From NCBI GenBank assembly GCA_900544075.1, contig UQTJ01000007.1, positions 40,733 to 104,732 on the forward strand: a DNA stretch of 64,000 nucleotides, written 5' to 3'. The position numbers were made by a program, and so were the translations under genes. The notes beneath the pieces are model-generated. The model was not told where the DNA came from and made no database searches. It worked only from the letters and a program-made list of their open reading frames with translations. Shown in pieces: positions 1 through 8,791 of the stretch; position 1 is the first letter of the stretch, and every line of letters starts with the position of its first letter. This DNA is from an uncultured Bacteroides sp. (GTDB lineage Bacteria > Bacteroidota > Bacteroidia > Bacteroidales > Bacteroidaceae).

Positions 1-2
1 AT

Positions 3-1334
3 GATATCCTGATAGGTGATGTCTATTTATGTTCTGGCCAGTCTAATATGGAATTACCGGTAAACAGGGTGATGGACAAATTTGCTTCAGAGGTTAATGG
101 CTATGAAAACAACAGTATCAGATATGTAAAAGTTCCTTATTCTTATGACTTTTCAGAAAAACAGGATGATGTAAAAACTGTGTCATGGAAAGCAATGAAC
201 AAGGAAAATTTCATGGGATATTCAGCTATATGTTATTTTTTCTCACGTATAATGCAGGAGAAAACCGGTGTACCTGTAGGAATTATAAATTCCAGCTGGG
301 GAGGAACTCCTGTCGAGGCATGGATTAGCGAGGAAGGGCTTAAGGATTTTCCTGCTTACATCAATCAGAAAGCTATGTATGAGGATAATGAACTTGTGGC
401 GCTGATAAAAAAGATGGAAAATGAGCGCGGTAATGCATGGCGCAATCAGTTGTACAGAAGTGATGCCGGAATTCACAGTGATATTCCTTGGTATTCAGAA
501 AAGCTTGACGACAGCGAATGGGAAAAAATAGATATGTTCTCATCCGAATGGGCTTCGCTCAACGGACGTCCTATAAATGGAACTCACTGGTTCCGCAAAG
601 ATTTTGATATTCCTGAGTCATGGAATATCAGCGATGCCGTTTTACGTCTTGGATGTATTGTCGATGCTGATTCGGTTTTTGTGAATGGTCATTTTGTAGG
701 TTCAGTATCCTATCAGTATCCTCCGCGAATTTACACTGTTCCGTCTGAACTTTTAAAACACGGAAAAAATCAGATTACTATCCGTCTTTTCAGTAACGGA
801 GGATATCCTTCGTTCGTACAAGACAAACCATATAAACTCATATGTGGTGATAATGAGGTTGACCTTACCGGTATCTGGAAACACAAAACAGGCTCTGTAA
901 TGCCTTCAGCACCTTCGTCTACAGGATTCCAGAATGTTCCTGTCGGATTGTATAACGGAATGATATTCCCACTCAGGAACTATAAGTTCAAGGGTATTGT
1001 GTGGTATCAGGGTGAGTCAAACGTTGGACGATGGAATGAGTACTCTTCTTTACTCTCTGCTATGATTGCAGACTGGAGAAAACTGTTTGACAGTCAGTTG
1101 CCTTTCTATATAATCGAGCTTGCAGATTTTCTTGCACCGGACAATCCTGGAAGAAGTGCCTGGGCTGCACTTAGAAAGCAGCAGGCTATCACGGCAGAGA
1201 AAAATCCTGATACATATCTAATAAAGAACAGTGATACAGGTGAATGGAATGATATTCATCCATTGGATAAGAAGACAGCAGCTATACGTCTTGTAGATAC
1301 CATATTAAATAATGACAATAAAAAACATAAATAG
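3..1334 (+). CDS. SASA/SGNH-type carbohydrate O-acetylesterase, 5' truncated by window edge
   Basis: Hydrolase of the sialate-9-O-acetylesterase/SASA family; in this setting it probably removes acetyl groups from xylan. The reading frame is open from base 3 and reads into the nucleophile block SGQSNME at about 33-53, so the first ATG at 48 is internal and the true start lies left of the window. A beta-sandwich, GH2-like domain lies in the middle (WFRKDFDIPESW and the following strands). It is followed by the family block WYQGESN and, near the C-terminus, NDIHPLDK, which supplies the catalytic Asp and His. It ends 3 bp before the symporter gene, so the two are cotranscribed. The family is clear; the xylan substrate is inferred from the neighbours. 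Confidence 0.88.
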   Translation, partial: DILIGDVYLCSGQSNMELPVNRVMDKFASEVNGYENNSIRYVKVPYSYDFSEKQDDVKTVSWKAMNKENFMGYSAICYFFSRIMQEKTGVPVGIINSSWGGTPVEAWISEEGLKDFPAYINQKAMYEDNELVALIKKMENERGNAWRNQLYRSDAGIHSDIPWYSEKLDDSEWEKIDMFSSEWASLNGRPINGTHWFRKDFDIPESWNISDAVLRLGCIVDADSVFVNGHFVGSVSYQYPPRIYTVPSELLKHGKNQITIRLFSNGGYPSFVQDKPYKLICGDNEVDLTGIWKHKTGSVMPSAPSSTGFQNVPVGLYNGMIFPLRNYKFKGIVWYQGESNVGRWNEYSSLLSAMIADWRKLFDSQLPFYIIELADFLAPDNPGRSAWAALRKQQAITAEKNPDTYLIKNSDTGEWNDIHPLDKKTAAIRLVDTILNNDNKKHK

Positions 1335-1337
1335 TAT

Positions 1338-2834
1338 ATGAGTGCAATTCAGAATCAGAAAGTATCCATGGTCGAAAAGGTTGGCTATGGGTTGGGTGAC
1401 TGCTCTGCGAACCTTGTGTTCCAGATGATGATGATTTATCAGACAAAATTCTACACAGATGTATTTGGACTGGAGGGTGCAATAGCCGGAACGGTAATGT
1501 TGGTAGCGCGTATAGTTGACGCATTTGTCGACCCTACTGTAGGTATATTATCCGACAGGACAAACTCCAAATGGGGAAAATATCGTCCGTGGGTATTGTG
1601 GACGGCGCTTCCATTCATGGTGTTCTATATACTTGCCTTTTACAATCCCGGAATTGAAGACAAAGGTCTTGTAGCATTATATGCCACAATTTCATATACA
1701 TTGCTCATGACAATGTATTCTTTCAACAATACTCCGTATTCATCATTGGGAGGTGTGATGTCGTCCGATATAAAGGAACGTACAAGTATAACCTCTGTCC
1801 GTTTTATATTTTCCACTATAGCTCAGTTCGTGGTTCAGGGACTGACATTGCCTTTAGTCAGCAAGTTCTCCGATGGAGGCGACAAGTCACACGGATGGCT
1901 TTGCACCATATCATTGTTTGCAGTCATTGGATTTATATTCCTTGTAATAGTATTTTTCTCTACAAAAGAGCGAATTACTCCTCCTGCCGGACAGAAGAAT
2001 GATACAAAACAGGATATCAAGGATGTTTTGAGCAGTGTTCCATGGAGGGCAATGTTCGTACTTACCCTGTTTGTGTTTATTACGCTTGCCATGTGGGGAA
2101 GTGCCATGAACTATTATTTTGAGAACTATGTAGATGAGACTGCCTTGTTTGCTTTCCTCGATAAGATAGGTCTTGTTTCTGTAGAAGCCAAAGATACAAT
2201 AGGCTATACTATACTGAATGCCTTCGGACTTGTAGTAAGTTCGCCGGATAAAGCCTATGAAGTCGGTTTCGGAGTTTTCAATATGGTCGGAGCCCTTGTC
2301 CAGTTCTTCGGAGTAATCCTGTTGTCTGAGTTCCTTGCAAACAAATATGGAAAGAAGCGTACATTTATCGTATGTCTTGCGCTGACAGCCGTATTTACTG
2401 CTATGTTCTATTTCCCTTCGCGTGACAATATAGAAGCAATGTTCGTATTGAATATCCTGAAGAGTCTTGCTTATGCTCCTACAGTACCGTTGTTGTGGGC
2501 AATGATAGCTGATGTGGCCGACCATTCAGAGTATGTCAACTATCGTCGTGCCACCGGTTTCGTATTCTCAGGAGTTGTATTTGCGCTTAAGGCAGGACTC
2601 GGAGTAGGTGGTGCTGTATTAGGCTTCCTTCTCTCAGGTTTCGGCTATGTATCAGGCTCGCAAGTTGAGCAGAGCGATACAGCCATTCAGGGCATAATAT
2701 TGTCTTCAAGTCTGATACCTGCAGCGTTCTTTTTTATAGGAGTCATAGCATTGTTCTTCTATCCTATAAGCAAGGAATATAATGAGAAAATGCAGGCTGA
2801 ACTTTCTGCAAGAAGAAACAGTAATGATTATTAA
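1338..2834 (+). CDS. GPH-family sugar:cation symporter, probably for xylo-oligosaccharides
   Basis: Inner-membrane transporter of the glycoside-pentoside-hexuronide family within the major facilitator fold, 498 residues with about twelve hydrophobic segments. The N-terminus carries the family signature: VGYGLGDCSANLVFQ, then DAFVDPTVGILSDRTNSKWGK and RPW, the loop that couples cation and sugar. It lies between the esterase and the GH10 xylanase with gaps of 3 and 21 bp. The context suggests it takes up xylose oligomers, possibly carrying glucuronate, released outside or in the periplasm. There is a longer than usual insertion around residues 260-300 (DETALFAFLDKIG region). The substrate is inferred from the operon. 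Confidence 0.88.
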   Translation: MSAIQNQKVSMVEKVGYGLGDCSANLVFQMMMIYQTKFYTDVFGLEGAIAGTVMLVARIVDAFVDPTVGILSDRTNSKWGKYRPWVLWTALPFMVFYILAFYNPGIEDKGLVALYATISYTLLMTMYSFNNTPYSSLGGVMSSDIKERTSITSVRFIFSTIAQFVVQGLTLPLVSKFSDGGDKSHGWLCTISLFAVIGFIFLVIVFFSTKERITPPAGQKNDTKQDIKDVLSSVPWRAMFVLTLFVFITLAMWGSAMNYYFENYVDETALFAFLDKIGLVSVEAKDTIGYTILNAFGLVVSSPDKAYEVGFGVFNMVGALVQFFGVILLSEFLANKYGKKRTFIVCLALTAVFTAMFYFPSRDNIEAMFVLNILKSLAYAPTVPLLWAMIADVADHSEYVNYRRATGFVFSGVVFALKAGLGVGGAVLGFLLSGFGYVSGSQVEQSDTAIQGIILSSSLIPAAFFFIGVIALFFYPISKEYNEKMQAELSARRNSNDY

Positions 2835-2855
2835 CCAAAATAGAAAAATACAGTT

Positions 2856-3980
2856 ATGAAATTCAAACACTTAGCGACAGCATCTTTTTGTGGTATTCTT
2901 GCTGCGGCATGTGCTGGCGGTACTACTCAGACAAAGGAAATCGGTCTGAAGGACGTAGTGGGAAACAAATTTCTTGTAGGGGCTGCTTTAAATGTCAGAC
3001 AGTCGTCCGGTGCTGATACATCTTCATTGAAAATCGTAAAACGTCATTTTAACTCTATTGTTGCCGAAAACTGCATGAAGAGTGAGGAAATCCAGCCGCG
3101 TGAGGGTGAATTCTTTTTTGATGAGGCCGATAAATTTGTCAATTTTGGTATTGAAAACAATATGTCCATTATCGGTCACTGCCTTATATGGCATTCACAG
3201 TGTCCTGACTGGTTCTTCACAGATGACAAAGGCAACAATGTTTCGCCTGAAATCCTGCGCCAGAGGATGAAGATACACATATCTACTGTAGTGGGCAGAT
3301 ATAAAGGAAAGATAAAAGGCTGGGATGTCGTGAACGAAGCTATTGTAGAGGATGGTTCCTACCGCAAGAGCAAATTCTACGAAATATTGGGAGAAGAGTT
3401 TATTCCTTTAGCTTTCCAGTACGCTCATGAGGCCGATCCTGATGCGGAACTCTATTATAATGATTATGGAATGAACGTTAAGGGACGTCGTGAAGGGGTG
3501 GTTAAGCTGATACGCTCATTAAAGGAAAAAGGACTTCGTATTGATGCCGTAGGTATGCAGGGACATATGGGAATGGATTATCCTGACATTAAGGAATTTG
3601 AAGAAAGTATGCTTGCCTTTGCTGCCGAAGGGGTGAAAGTAATGATTACAGAATGGGATATGAGTGCATTGCCGACAGCCCGCCAGAGTGCCAATATATC
3701 TGACACTGTGGCTTTCAGGAAATCGCTGAATCCTTATCCAGATGCTTTGCCCGATTCTGTAAATACTGCATGGAACAAGCGAATGGATGAATTCTTTACT
3801 CTTTTTGAGAAACATTCCGACATCGTTACACGTGTCACAGCGTGGGGGGTAAGCGATGGCGATTCTTGGAAAAATGATTTCCCTGTTAGAGGCAGGAAAG
3901 ACTATCCATTGCTGTTCGACCGCAATTACCAGCCGAAGAATTTTGTCAGGAAAATGATAGAAGAAAAAGATAATAACTAA
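2856..3980 (+). CDS. GH10 endo-beta-1,4-xylanase, exported
   Basis: Endo-xylanase of glycoside hydrolase family 10, cutting beta-1,4 xylan chains with retention. 374 residues with a single catalytic domain and no binding module. The acid/base is Glu161 in WDVVNEAI and the nucleophile is Glu266 in ITEWDMS; the substrate-binding GHCLIWHSQCPDWF block lies at about 107-120. The N-terminus is a signal sequence ending ILAAAC, so Cys19 is a plausible but weak lipobox cysteine. Third gene of the xylan operon, 21 bp after the symporter and 27 bp before GH43. The domain is compact, which fits a periplasmic enzyme acting on imported fragments or a surface lipoprotein. Confidence 0.95.
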   Translation: MKFKHLATASFCGILAAACAGGTTQTKEIGLKDVVGNKFLVGAALNVRQSSGADTSSLKIVKRHFNSIVAENCMKSEEIQPREGEFFFDEADKFVNFGIENNMSIIGHCLIWHSQCPDWFFTDDKGNNVSPEILRQRMKIHISTVVGRYKGKIKGWDVVNEAIVEDGSYRKSKFYEILGEEFIPLAFQYAHEADPDAELYYNDYGMNVKGRREGVVKLIRSLKEKGLRIDAVGMQGHMGMDYPDIKEFEESMLAFAAEGVKVMITEWDMSALPTARQSANISDTVAFRKSLNPYPDALPDSVNTAWNKRMDEFFTLFEKHSDIVTRVTAWGVSDGDSWKNDFPVRGRKDYPLLFDRNYQPKNFVRKMIEEKDNN

Positions 3981-4007
3981 TATACATTATAAAAAGATAC
4001 TAAGAAT

Positions 4008-4985
4008 ATGAAAAAGGAAGAAAGATATTTGTTCCCTGCCGATTATATGGCAGATCCGTCAGTGCATGTTTTCAATGGTAGATTATATATTTATCCGTCG
4101 CACGACCGTGAATCCGGAATACCGGAAAATGACAATGGCGACCATTTTGACATGAACGACTATCATGTTCTGTCTACAGACGATGTGATGAATGGTGAAA
4201 TAGTAGACCACGGAGTAGTTCTGAAAGTTTCAGATATTCCATGGGCAGGACGTCAGCTATGGGACTGTGACGTAGCTTACAAAGATGGCAAATACTATAT
4301 GTATTTTCCTCTGAAAGACCGTAATGACATATTCCGAATGGGAGTTGCTATAAGTGACAGACCTGAAGGCCCGTTTATTCCTCAGCCCGATCCGGTTCGT
4401 GGAAGTTACAGTATAGACATGGCTGTTTTCCGCGATGATGACGGAGAGCATTATATGTATTTCGGCGGTATATGGGGAGGTCAGTTGCAGCGTTATCGTG
4501 ACAACAAGGCAATAGAAAATCCGTGCCTTCCTGCCGATGATGAACCGGCATTACCAAGCCGCGTGGTTAAGCTTTCAGATGATATGCTTCAGTTTGCAGA
4601 AGACCCTCGTCCTGTAATTATCCTTGGAGAAGACGGACTGCCTCTGAAGGCCGGTGACCCACACCGTTTCTTTGAAGCATCATGGATGCATAAGTATAAC
4701 GGTAAATATTACTTGTCATATTCTACCGGAGATACACATCTGTTATGTTATGCTGTAGGTGATAATCCGTATGGACCTTTTGTATATCAAGGTGTTATAC
4801 TAACGCCTGTTGTAGGATGGACCACTCACCATTCAATAGTTGAGTATAAGGGAAAGTGGTATCTATTCCATCACGACTGTGTTCCTTCAGGGGGCAAGAC
4901 ATGGCTTCGCAGCCTGAAAGTTGTAGAACTTGAGTATGATGAAAATGGTAAGATTATCACAATAGAAGGCAGTGCAAATGATTAA
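4008..4985 (+). CDS. GH43 glycosidase (beta-xylosidase/arabinofuranosidase type)
   Basis: Inverting five-bladed beta-propeller hydrolase of family GH43, 325 residues. The three acidic catalytic residues are visible: Asp16 (ADPSVHVF, general base), Asp137 (SIDMAVF, pKa modulator) and Glu223 (HRFFEAS, general acid). There is no signal peptide, so unlike its GH10 and GH67 neighbours it should act in the cytoplasm on oligomers brought in by the symporter. Its stop overlaps the GH67 start (ATG inside its last codons), which points to translational coupling. It resembles the short GH43 enzymes of Bacteroidetes xylan clusters. Xylosidase against arabinofuranosidase activity cannot be told from sequence alone. 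Confidence 0.9.
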   Translation: MKKEERYLFPADYMADPSVHVFNGRLYIYPSHDRESGIPENDNGDHFDMNDYHVLSTDDVMNGEIVDHGVVLKVSDIPWAGRQLWDCDVAYKDGKYYMYFPLKDRNDIFRMGVAISDRPEGPFIPQPDPVRGSYSIDMAVFRDDDGEHYMYFGGIWGGQLQRYRDNKAIENPCLPADDEPALPSRVVKLSDDMLQFAEDPRPVIILGEDGLPLKAGDPHRFFEASWMHKYNGKYYLSYSTGDTHLLCYAVGDNPYGPFVYQGVILTPVVGWTTHHSIVEYKGKWYLFHHDCVPSGGKTWLRSLKVVELEYDENGKIITIEGSAND

Positions 4986-6987
4986 CAGAATATTATTAGG
5001 TTTATTTTTCTGTGGATGCGGTTTAACCGCATCTGCAGAAAATGGAAGTAATCTATGGCTCAGACAAGAACCGTCCTGTCAGGCTACGGTGGTTTGTGAT
5101 ATAACTTCTCCTGTCATTGATGTAGCACGCAAGGAATTGGCTTCTTTGTGGAAAGGAGGGGAGGTGATATTACGCATAAGTGCCGACCGCGAACATTATG
5201 GACTTGGTGATGAAGGCTATACCATACGCTCGGCCGGTAATGATATAATACTGGAATCATCTGCAGAGAAGGGGCTGCTTTATGCAGCCTACCATCTGTT
5301 ACGTCTGCAGGCTGAAGGAAACGACTGTAAGAACCTGAATATATCAGAAAGCCCTCTTTATGAATATAGAATACTTAATCATTGGGACAATATAGACGGT
5401 ACAGTAGAACGAGGTTATGCTGGAAAGTCACTTTGGAAATGGGAAGAACTGCCTTCTGTGATATCGCCCGCATACGAAAAATATGCACGTGCAAATGCTT
5501 CTATCGGTATCAACGGAACAGTCCTTAATAATGTGAATGCCTCGATTGAGATTCTTTCCGATAAATACCTTGATAAAGTTAAGGCACTGTCGGATATATT
5601 CCGTCCTTATGGTATAAAAGTCTATCTGTCAGTTAATTTCGCTTCTCCGATGAAGCTTGGCGGACTTGATACAGCCGATCCTATGGATGAAAAAGTTGCG
5701 GAATGGTGGAAAAGAAAAGTTCACGAAATATATTCCCTGATACCTGATTTCGGAGGCTTCCTTGTAAAAGCCAATTCTGAAGGGCAGCCGGGGCCATGCG
5801 ATTATGGACGTACGCATGCTCAGGGAGCAAATATGCTTGCTTCGGCATTGAAACCGTATGGCGGAATAGTGATGTGGAGAGCTTTTGTCTATAGCCCTAC
5901 GGATGATGACAGAGCCAAGCAGGCTTATCTTGAGTTTAAGCCGTTAGACGGAAAGTTTCTCGATAATGTAATAGTGCAGGTAAAGAACGGACCTATTGAC
6001 TTCCAGCCACGTGAGCCTTACAGTCCGCTGTTTGGCAGTATGCCCCACACACCGCTTATGGTGGAATTTCAGATTACTCAGGAATATTTAGGACACTCCA
6101 ACCATCTGGCTTATCTTGCTCCGATGTGGAAAGAGTTTTATGAATATGTGTCGCCATATTCCATTAAGGCAGTAGCCGGAGTGGCTAATATTGGAGATGA
6201 TGTCAACTGGTGCGGACATGATTTTGCACAGTCCAACTGGTATGCTTTCGGCCGATTGGCCTGGAATCCTGAACTGTCATCATCGCAGATAGCGAGGGAG
6301 TGGCTTATGCAGACATTCACTGATGAATCGGAATTCCTTAATCCTGTGGAGGAGATGATGCTTGAGAGCCGTGAAGCAGTTGTGGACTATATGATGCCTC
6401 TCGGACTGCACCATATTTTTGCCTGGAACCATCATTACGGACCTGAACCATGGTGCGAAATTCCAGGAGCAAGAGCAGACTGGTTGCCTTCATACTATCA
6501 TTGTGCCGACCGTGAAGGCATAGGGTTTGACAGGACGACAACCGGAAGTGATGCCGTTTCGCAGTATCCTGACTCTCTGGCTGCTGTCTTCAATTCCCTG
6601 TCTTCGTGTCCGGAAGAATTTCTGCTTTGGTTTCATCATGTTTCATGGGACCATAAACTAAAGTCAGGCAATACTTTATGGGATGAATTGTGTTATAAAT
6701 ATCAGACAGGTGTGGAAAAGGCTCAGGAGTTTTGTGAAGTCTGGAATCAGATGTCTGATTATGTAGACAGCGAGCGATATCAAGCCATTGCCAATCGTTT
6801 GAAAATACAGGCTGATGATGCAGTATGGTGGAAAGACGCATGCTTGGAGTATTTCCGTACATTCTCCCGAATGAAATATCCTTCCGGAGTAGACAAACCG
6901 GTGTTCAGACTCAAGGAACTTAAAAAAGTCAAATTGCCTATCAGCAATTATGAGTGTCCGTCGGAGGATATATTGCCTCGTAAATAA
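4978..6987 (+). CDS. GH67 alpha-glucuronidase
   Basis: Releases 4-O-methyl-glucuronic acid from the non-reducing end of xylo-oligosaccharides. The ATG at 4978 is preferred over a GTG at 4972 because the signal peptide (about residues 1-20, ending TASA) then starts directly; it overlaps the GH43 stop by 8 nt. Family blocks are intact: VKANSEGQPGP with Glu268 (acid), NGPIDFQPREP with Asp341, and QITQEY with Glu369. These keep a constant offset from the catalytic residues described for Cellvibrio GH67. At 669 residues the length is normal for the family. Last gene of the xylan operon; a palindromic repeat follows 43 bp after the stop and may end the transcript. Confidence 0.95.
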   Translation: MINRILLGLFFCGCGLTASAENGSNLWLRQEPSCQATVVCDITSPVIDVARKELASLWKGGEVILRISADREHYGLGDEGYTIRSAGNDIILESSAEKGLLYAAYHLLRLQAEGNDCKNLNISESPLYEYRILNHWDNIDGTVERGYAGKSLWKWEELPSVISPAYEKYARANASIGINGTVLNNVNASIEILSDKYLDKVKALSDIFRPYGIKVYLSVNFASPMKLGGLDTADPMDEKVAEWWKRKVHEIYSLIPDFGGFLVKANSEGQPGPCDYGRTHAQGANMLASALKPYGGIVMWRAFVYSPTDDDRAKQAYLEFKPLDGKFLDNVIVQVKNGPIDFQPREPYSPLFGSMPHTPLMVEFQITQEYLGHSNHLAYLAPMWKEFYEYVSPYSIKAVAGVANIGDDVNWCGHDFAQSNWYAFGRLAWNPELSSSQIAREWLMQTFTDESEFLNPVEEMMLESREAVVDYMMPLGLHHIFAWNHHYGPEPWCEIPGARADWLPSYYHCADREGIGFDRTTTGSDAVSQYPDSLAAVFNSLSSCPEEFLLWFHHVSWDHKLKSGNTLWDELCYKYQTGVEKAQEFCEVWNQMSDYVDSERYQAIANRLKIQADDAVWWKDACLEYFRTFSRMKYPSGVDKPVFRLKELKKVKLPISNYECPSEDILPRK

Positions 6988-7030
6988 TCACTGTATATAG
7001 ATCCTTTTTCAGCGTATCAGGACCCGTCGG

Positions 7031-7094
7031 AAAAACGCTTCGTCGTTTGAACTAAAACGTTTCGTCGTTTTATGTCGAATGACGAAGCGTTTTT
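7031..7094. repeat. Dispersed palindromic repeat, copy A
   Basis: 64-bp element with perfect 14-nt inverted arms (AAAAACGCTTCGTC at 7031-7044, GACGAAGCGTTTTT at 7081-7094) and a third, near-identical direct copy of the arm inside (AAAACGTTTCGTCG, 7055-7068). It lies between the convergent GH67 and FAS1-SusD genes. A copy differing at one base lies at 33788-33850 and a variant at 50524-50613. It can fold as a hairpin followed by T residues on either strand, so it may also end the xylan operon transcript. Confidence 0.85.
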
Positions 7095-7103
7095 CTCATA
7101 TAT

Positions 7104-7147
7104 AAAAAAGCAAGTGTTACAGCCATAGTCTTACTGATAACACTTGC
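7104..7147 (-). terminator. Rho-independent terminator for the FAS1-SusD gene
   Basis: Perfect 10-bp inverted repeat GCAAGTGTTA (7110-7119) and TAACACTTGC (7138-7147). On the minus strand it is followed by a run of T (six A on the plus strand at 7104-7109). It lies about 190 bp past the stop of the minus-strand gene ending at 7332. The remaining sequence between 7148 and 7331 shows no gene. Confidence 0.65.
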
Positions 7148-7331
7148 ATAATGAATAAAGAGTGTAAGAGAGATTTTTTATGATGTATTATATAGAATTT
7201 GATAAAAGAGTATTAATCTGTTTTGTTGATATTCCGTTTTATCTGGACTTGCATTGATAACAGGAACAAACTCAGTAAAAATGATATTCCATGTTTTTTT
7301 CATTGGCATATACTTTATGAGTCGTATGTCT

Positions 7332-8744
7332 TTAATAGCCTTGATTTTGTTTTATCGCAAATTCTCTCAATGCGCTTTCAGGTATCGGAAGTAGCAGGTG
7401 CTTGCTTTCATCAAAGCCTTTAACCTCAGGATAGCTGAAGTCTAATATGTTATTCATATTTGTAAGTATGCGGTAATATGGATACATGCCTCCCGTGCTG
7501 CGCATATAGAACAGGAATGTATCTATATTGATGCTTTCATCTTCAGATATGGCATCACCCTGATAGGCTGTGTTCAGAATGCTGAGTGTTTCAATCGCTT
7601 CAGAAGTGTTTCCTAACCCATATTCAGCCAAACCTTCGATTAGATATGCCTCGCGTGAGAGCAATGGATACATAGGTGTGAGTCCGCCATCACCTGACAT
7701 TATTATATCGTCATATCCGCGCCATAGGTTTTCCGGTTCATATATGTACGGGGAGTCTGAAAGTTTCAGCATGCCTGATGCTATAAGTTTTTTGCATAAG
7801 TTCTTTGCTTCATCGTAATTGGCATTACATAAAGAAGCCTTTGCAAGAAGCAGCGATGAGGCATTCGACATAGCTGACGGAAGTTCTGCAATCAGTTTGT
7901 TGCACCATGCTTCGTAGTCGTCCATTTTGCATGCACGGTTGTCGCTTATGTACGTTCCATAGTAAGCAAACATTTGTGCCTTTACCAAAGCCAGATCCAG
8001 TGTGATAGTGTCGGAAAGTCCTTTCGCACTTTTCATGTCCGCTATTTGTGCCAAATACTTTTCACCGTTACTGATAGCGCTCAGTGCTGTATTCCAATAT
8101 CTCTCTGAAAGTATTGCTATCTCGTTGAAAGTACCGTATTGTCCCATTGTCAGCGACGCTTCAAGGGTGAACGACTGGTCTGCGAATGTTTTCATCTCAT
8201 AATTCCATAAATCTCTGACTGCGATTAGTGAGTCTTCCCTTATTATTGGTGTGTCAATACTTTCAAAAATTTCCGGAACAACATATACGAAGCTGTTACC
8301 TACAGCTATTTCTTCACCTTCTATTTCTACACCATTTACAGCCACATCATCGCCTGTACGTGATATGTAAAGGTTCTCGTCGTTTACGCTTTTCAAGACC
8401 AATCCGTCAGTCAATTGCGATTTTGAATAGCTTCCCACCGCGATATGACGTTTTATGGAAACAGAATCTAACATTGTGCTACGACTGGTTTTTGCCGCAG
8501 TCAGGTTTTTTACGGCAAATACAGTAAGTTTGTCTTCGTTGATGTCAGAAAGATTGATTTTCTTTAATACTTCTACAAAACCGCTTACCTCCTCATTGTC
8601 TTCAAGAGCCTGTACTATATTCTGCACGGTTTCGTCTCCTTTTGATACGGGAGGATTTTCAGGGGCGTTGTCTTTATTGCATGATACTATCGACAACATG
8701 AAAGGAATGGCTATAAACCACATAAGTGAAAATGTCTTCTTCAT
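7332..8744 (-). CDS. Lipoprotein joining a FAS1 (fasciclin) domain to a SusD-like region
   Basis: 470-residue predicted lipoprotein: signal peptide, then SIVSCNKD with the lipid cysteine. Residues about 36-165 look like a fasciclin domain (LTVFAVKNLT, then IKRHIAVGSYSKSQL, and a final VYVVPEIFES). The remainder is helical with TPR-like stretches (EAYLIEGLAEYGLGNTSEAIETL). It ends in LLPIPESALREFAIKQNQGY, which closely follows the C-terminal signature of SusD/RagB glycan-binding lipoproteins. No SusC partner is nearby. It lies 47 bp downstream of the response regulator gene on the same strand and may belong to that system. A surface adhesion or ligand-binding role is inferred; the SusD assignment rests on motif resemblance. 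Confidence 0.68.
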   Translation of the reverse strand: MKKTFSLMWFIAIPFMLSIVSCNKDNAPENPPVSKGDETVQNIVQALEDNEEVSGFVEVLKKINLSDINEDKLTVFAVKNLTAAKTSRSTMLDSVSIKRHIAVGSYSKSQLTDGLVLKSVNDENLYISRTGDDVAVNGVEIEGEEIAVGNSFVYVVPEIFESIDTPIIREDSLIAVRDLWNYEMKTFADQSFTLEASLTMGQYGTFNEIAILSERYWNTALSAISNGEKYLAQIADMKSAKGLSDTITLDLALVKAQMFAYYGTYISDNRACKMDDYEAWCNKLIAELPSAMSNASSLLLAKASLCNANYDEAKNLCKKLIASGMLKLSDSPYIYEPENLWRGYDDIIMSGDGGLTPMYPLLSREAYLIEGLAEYGLGNTSEAIETLSILNTAYQGDAISEDESINIDTFLFYMRSTGGMYPYYRILTNMNNILDFSYPEVKGFDESKHLLLPIPESALREFAIKQNQGY

Positions 8745-8791
8745 AATTCTGATTTTAAATTGAACAATATGGATTAAAAGATACGGAAATC

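Noticed and set aside
1911..2525. 204-codon minus-strand frame inside the symporter gene
   Set aside because: Composition is that of a shadow of a membrane-protein gene; no signal or family features.
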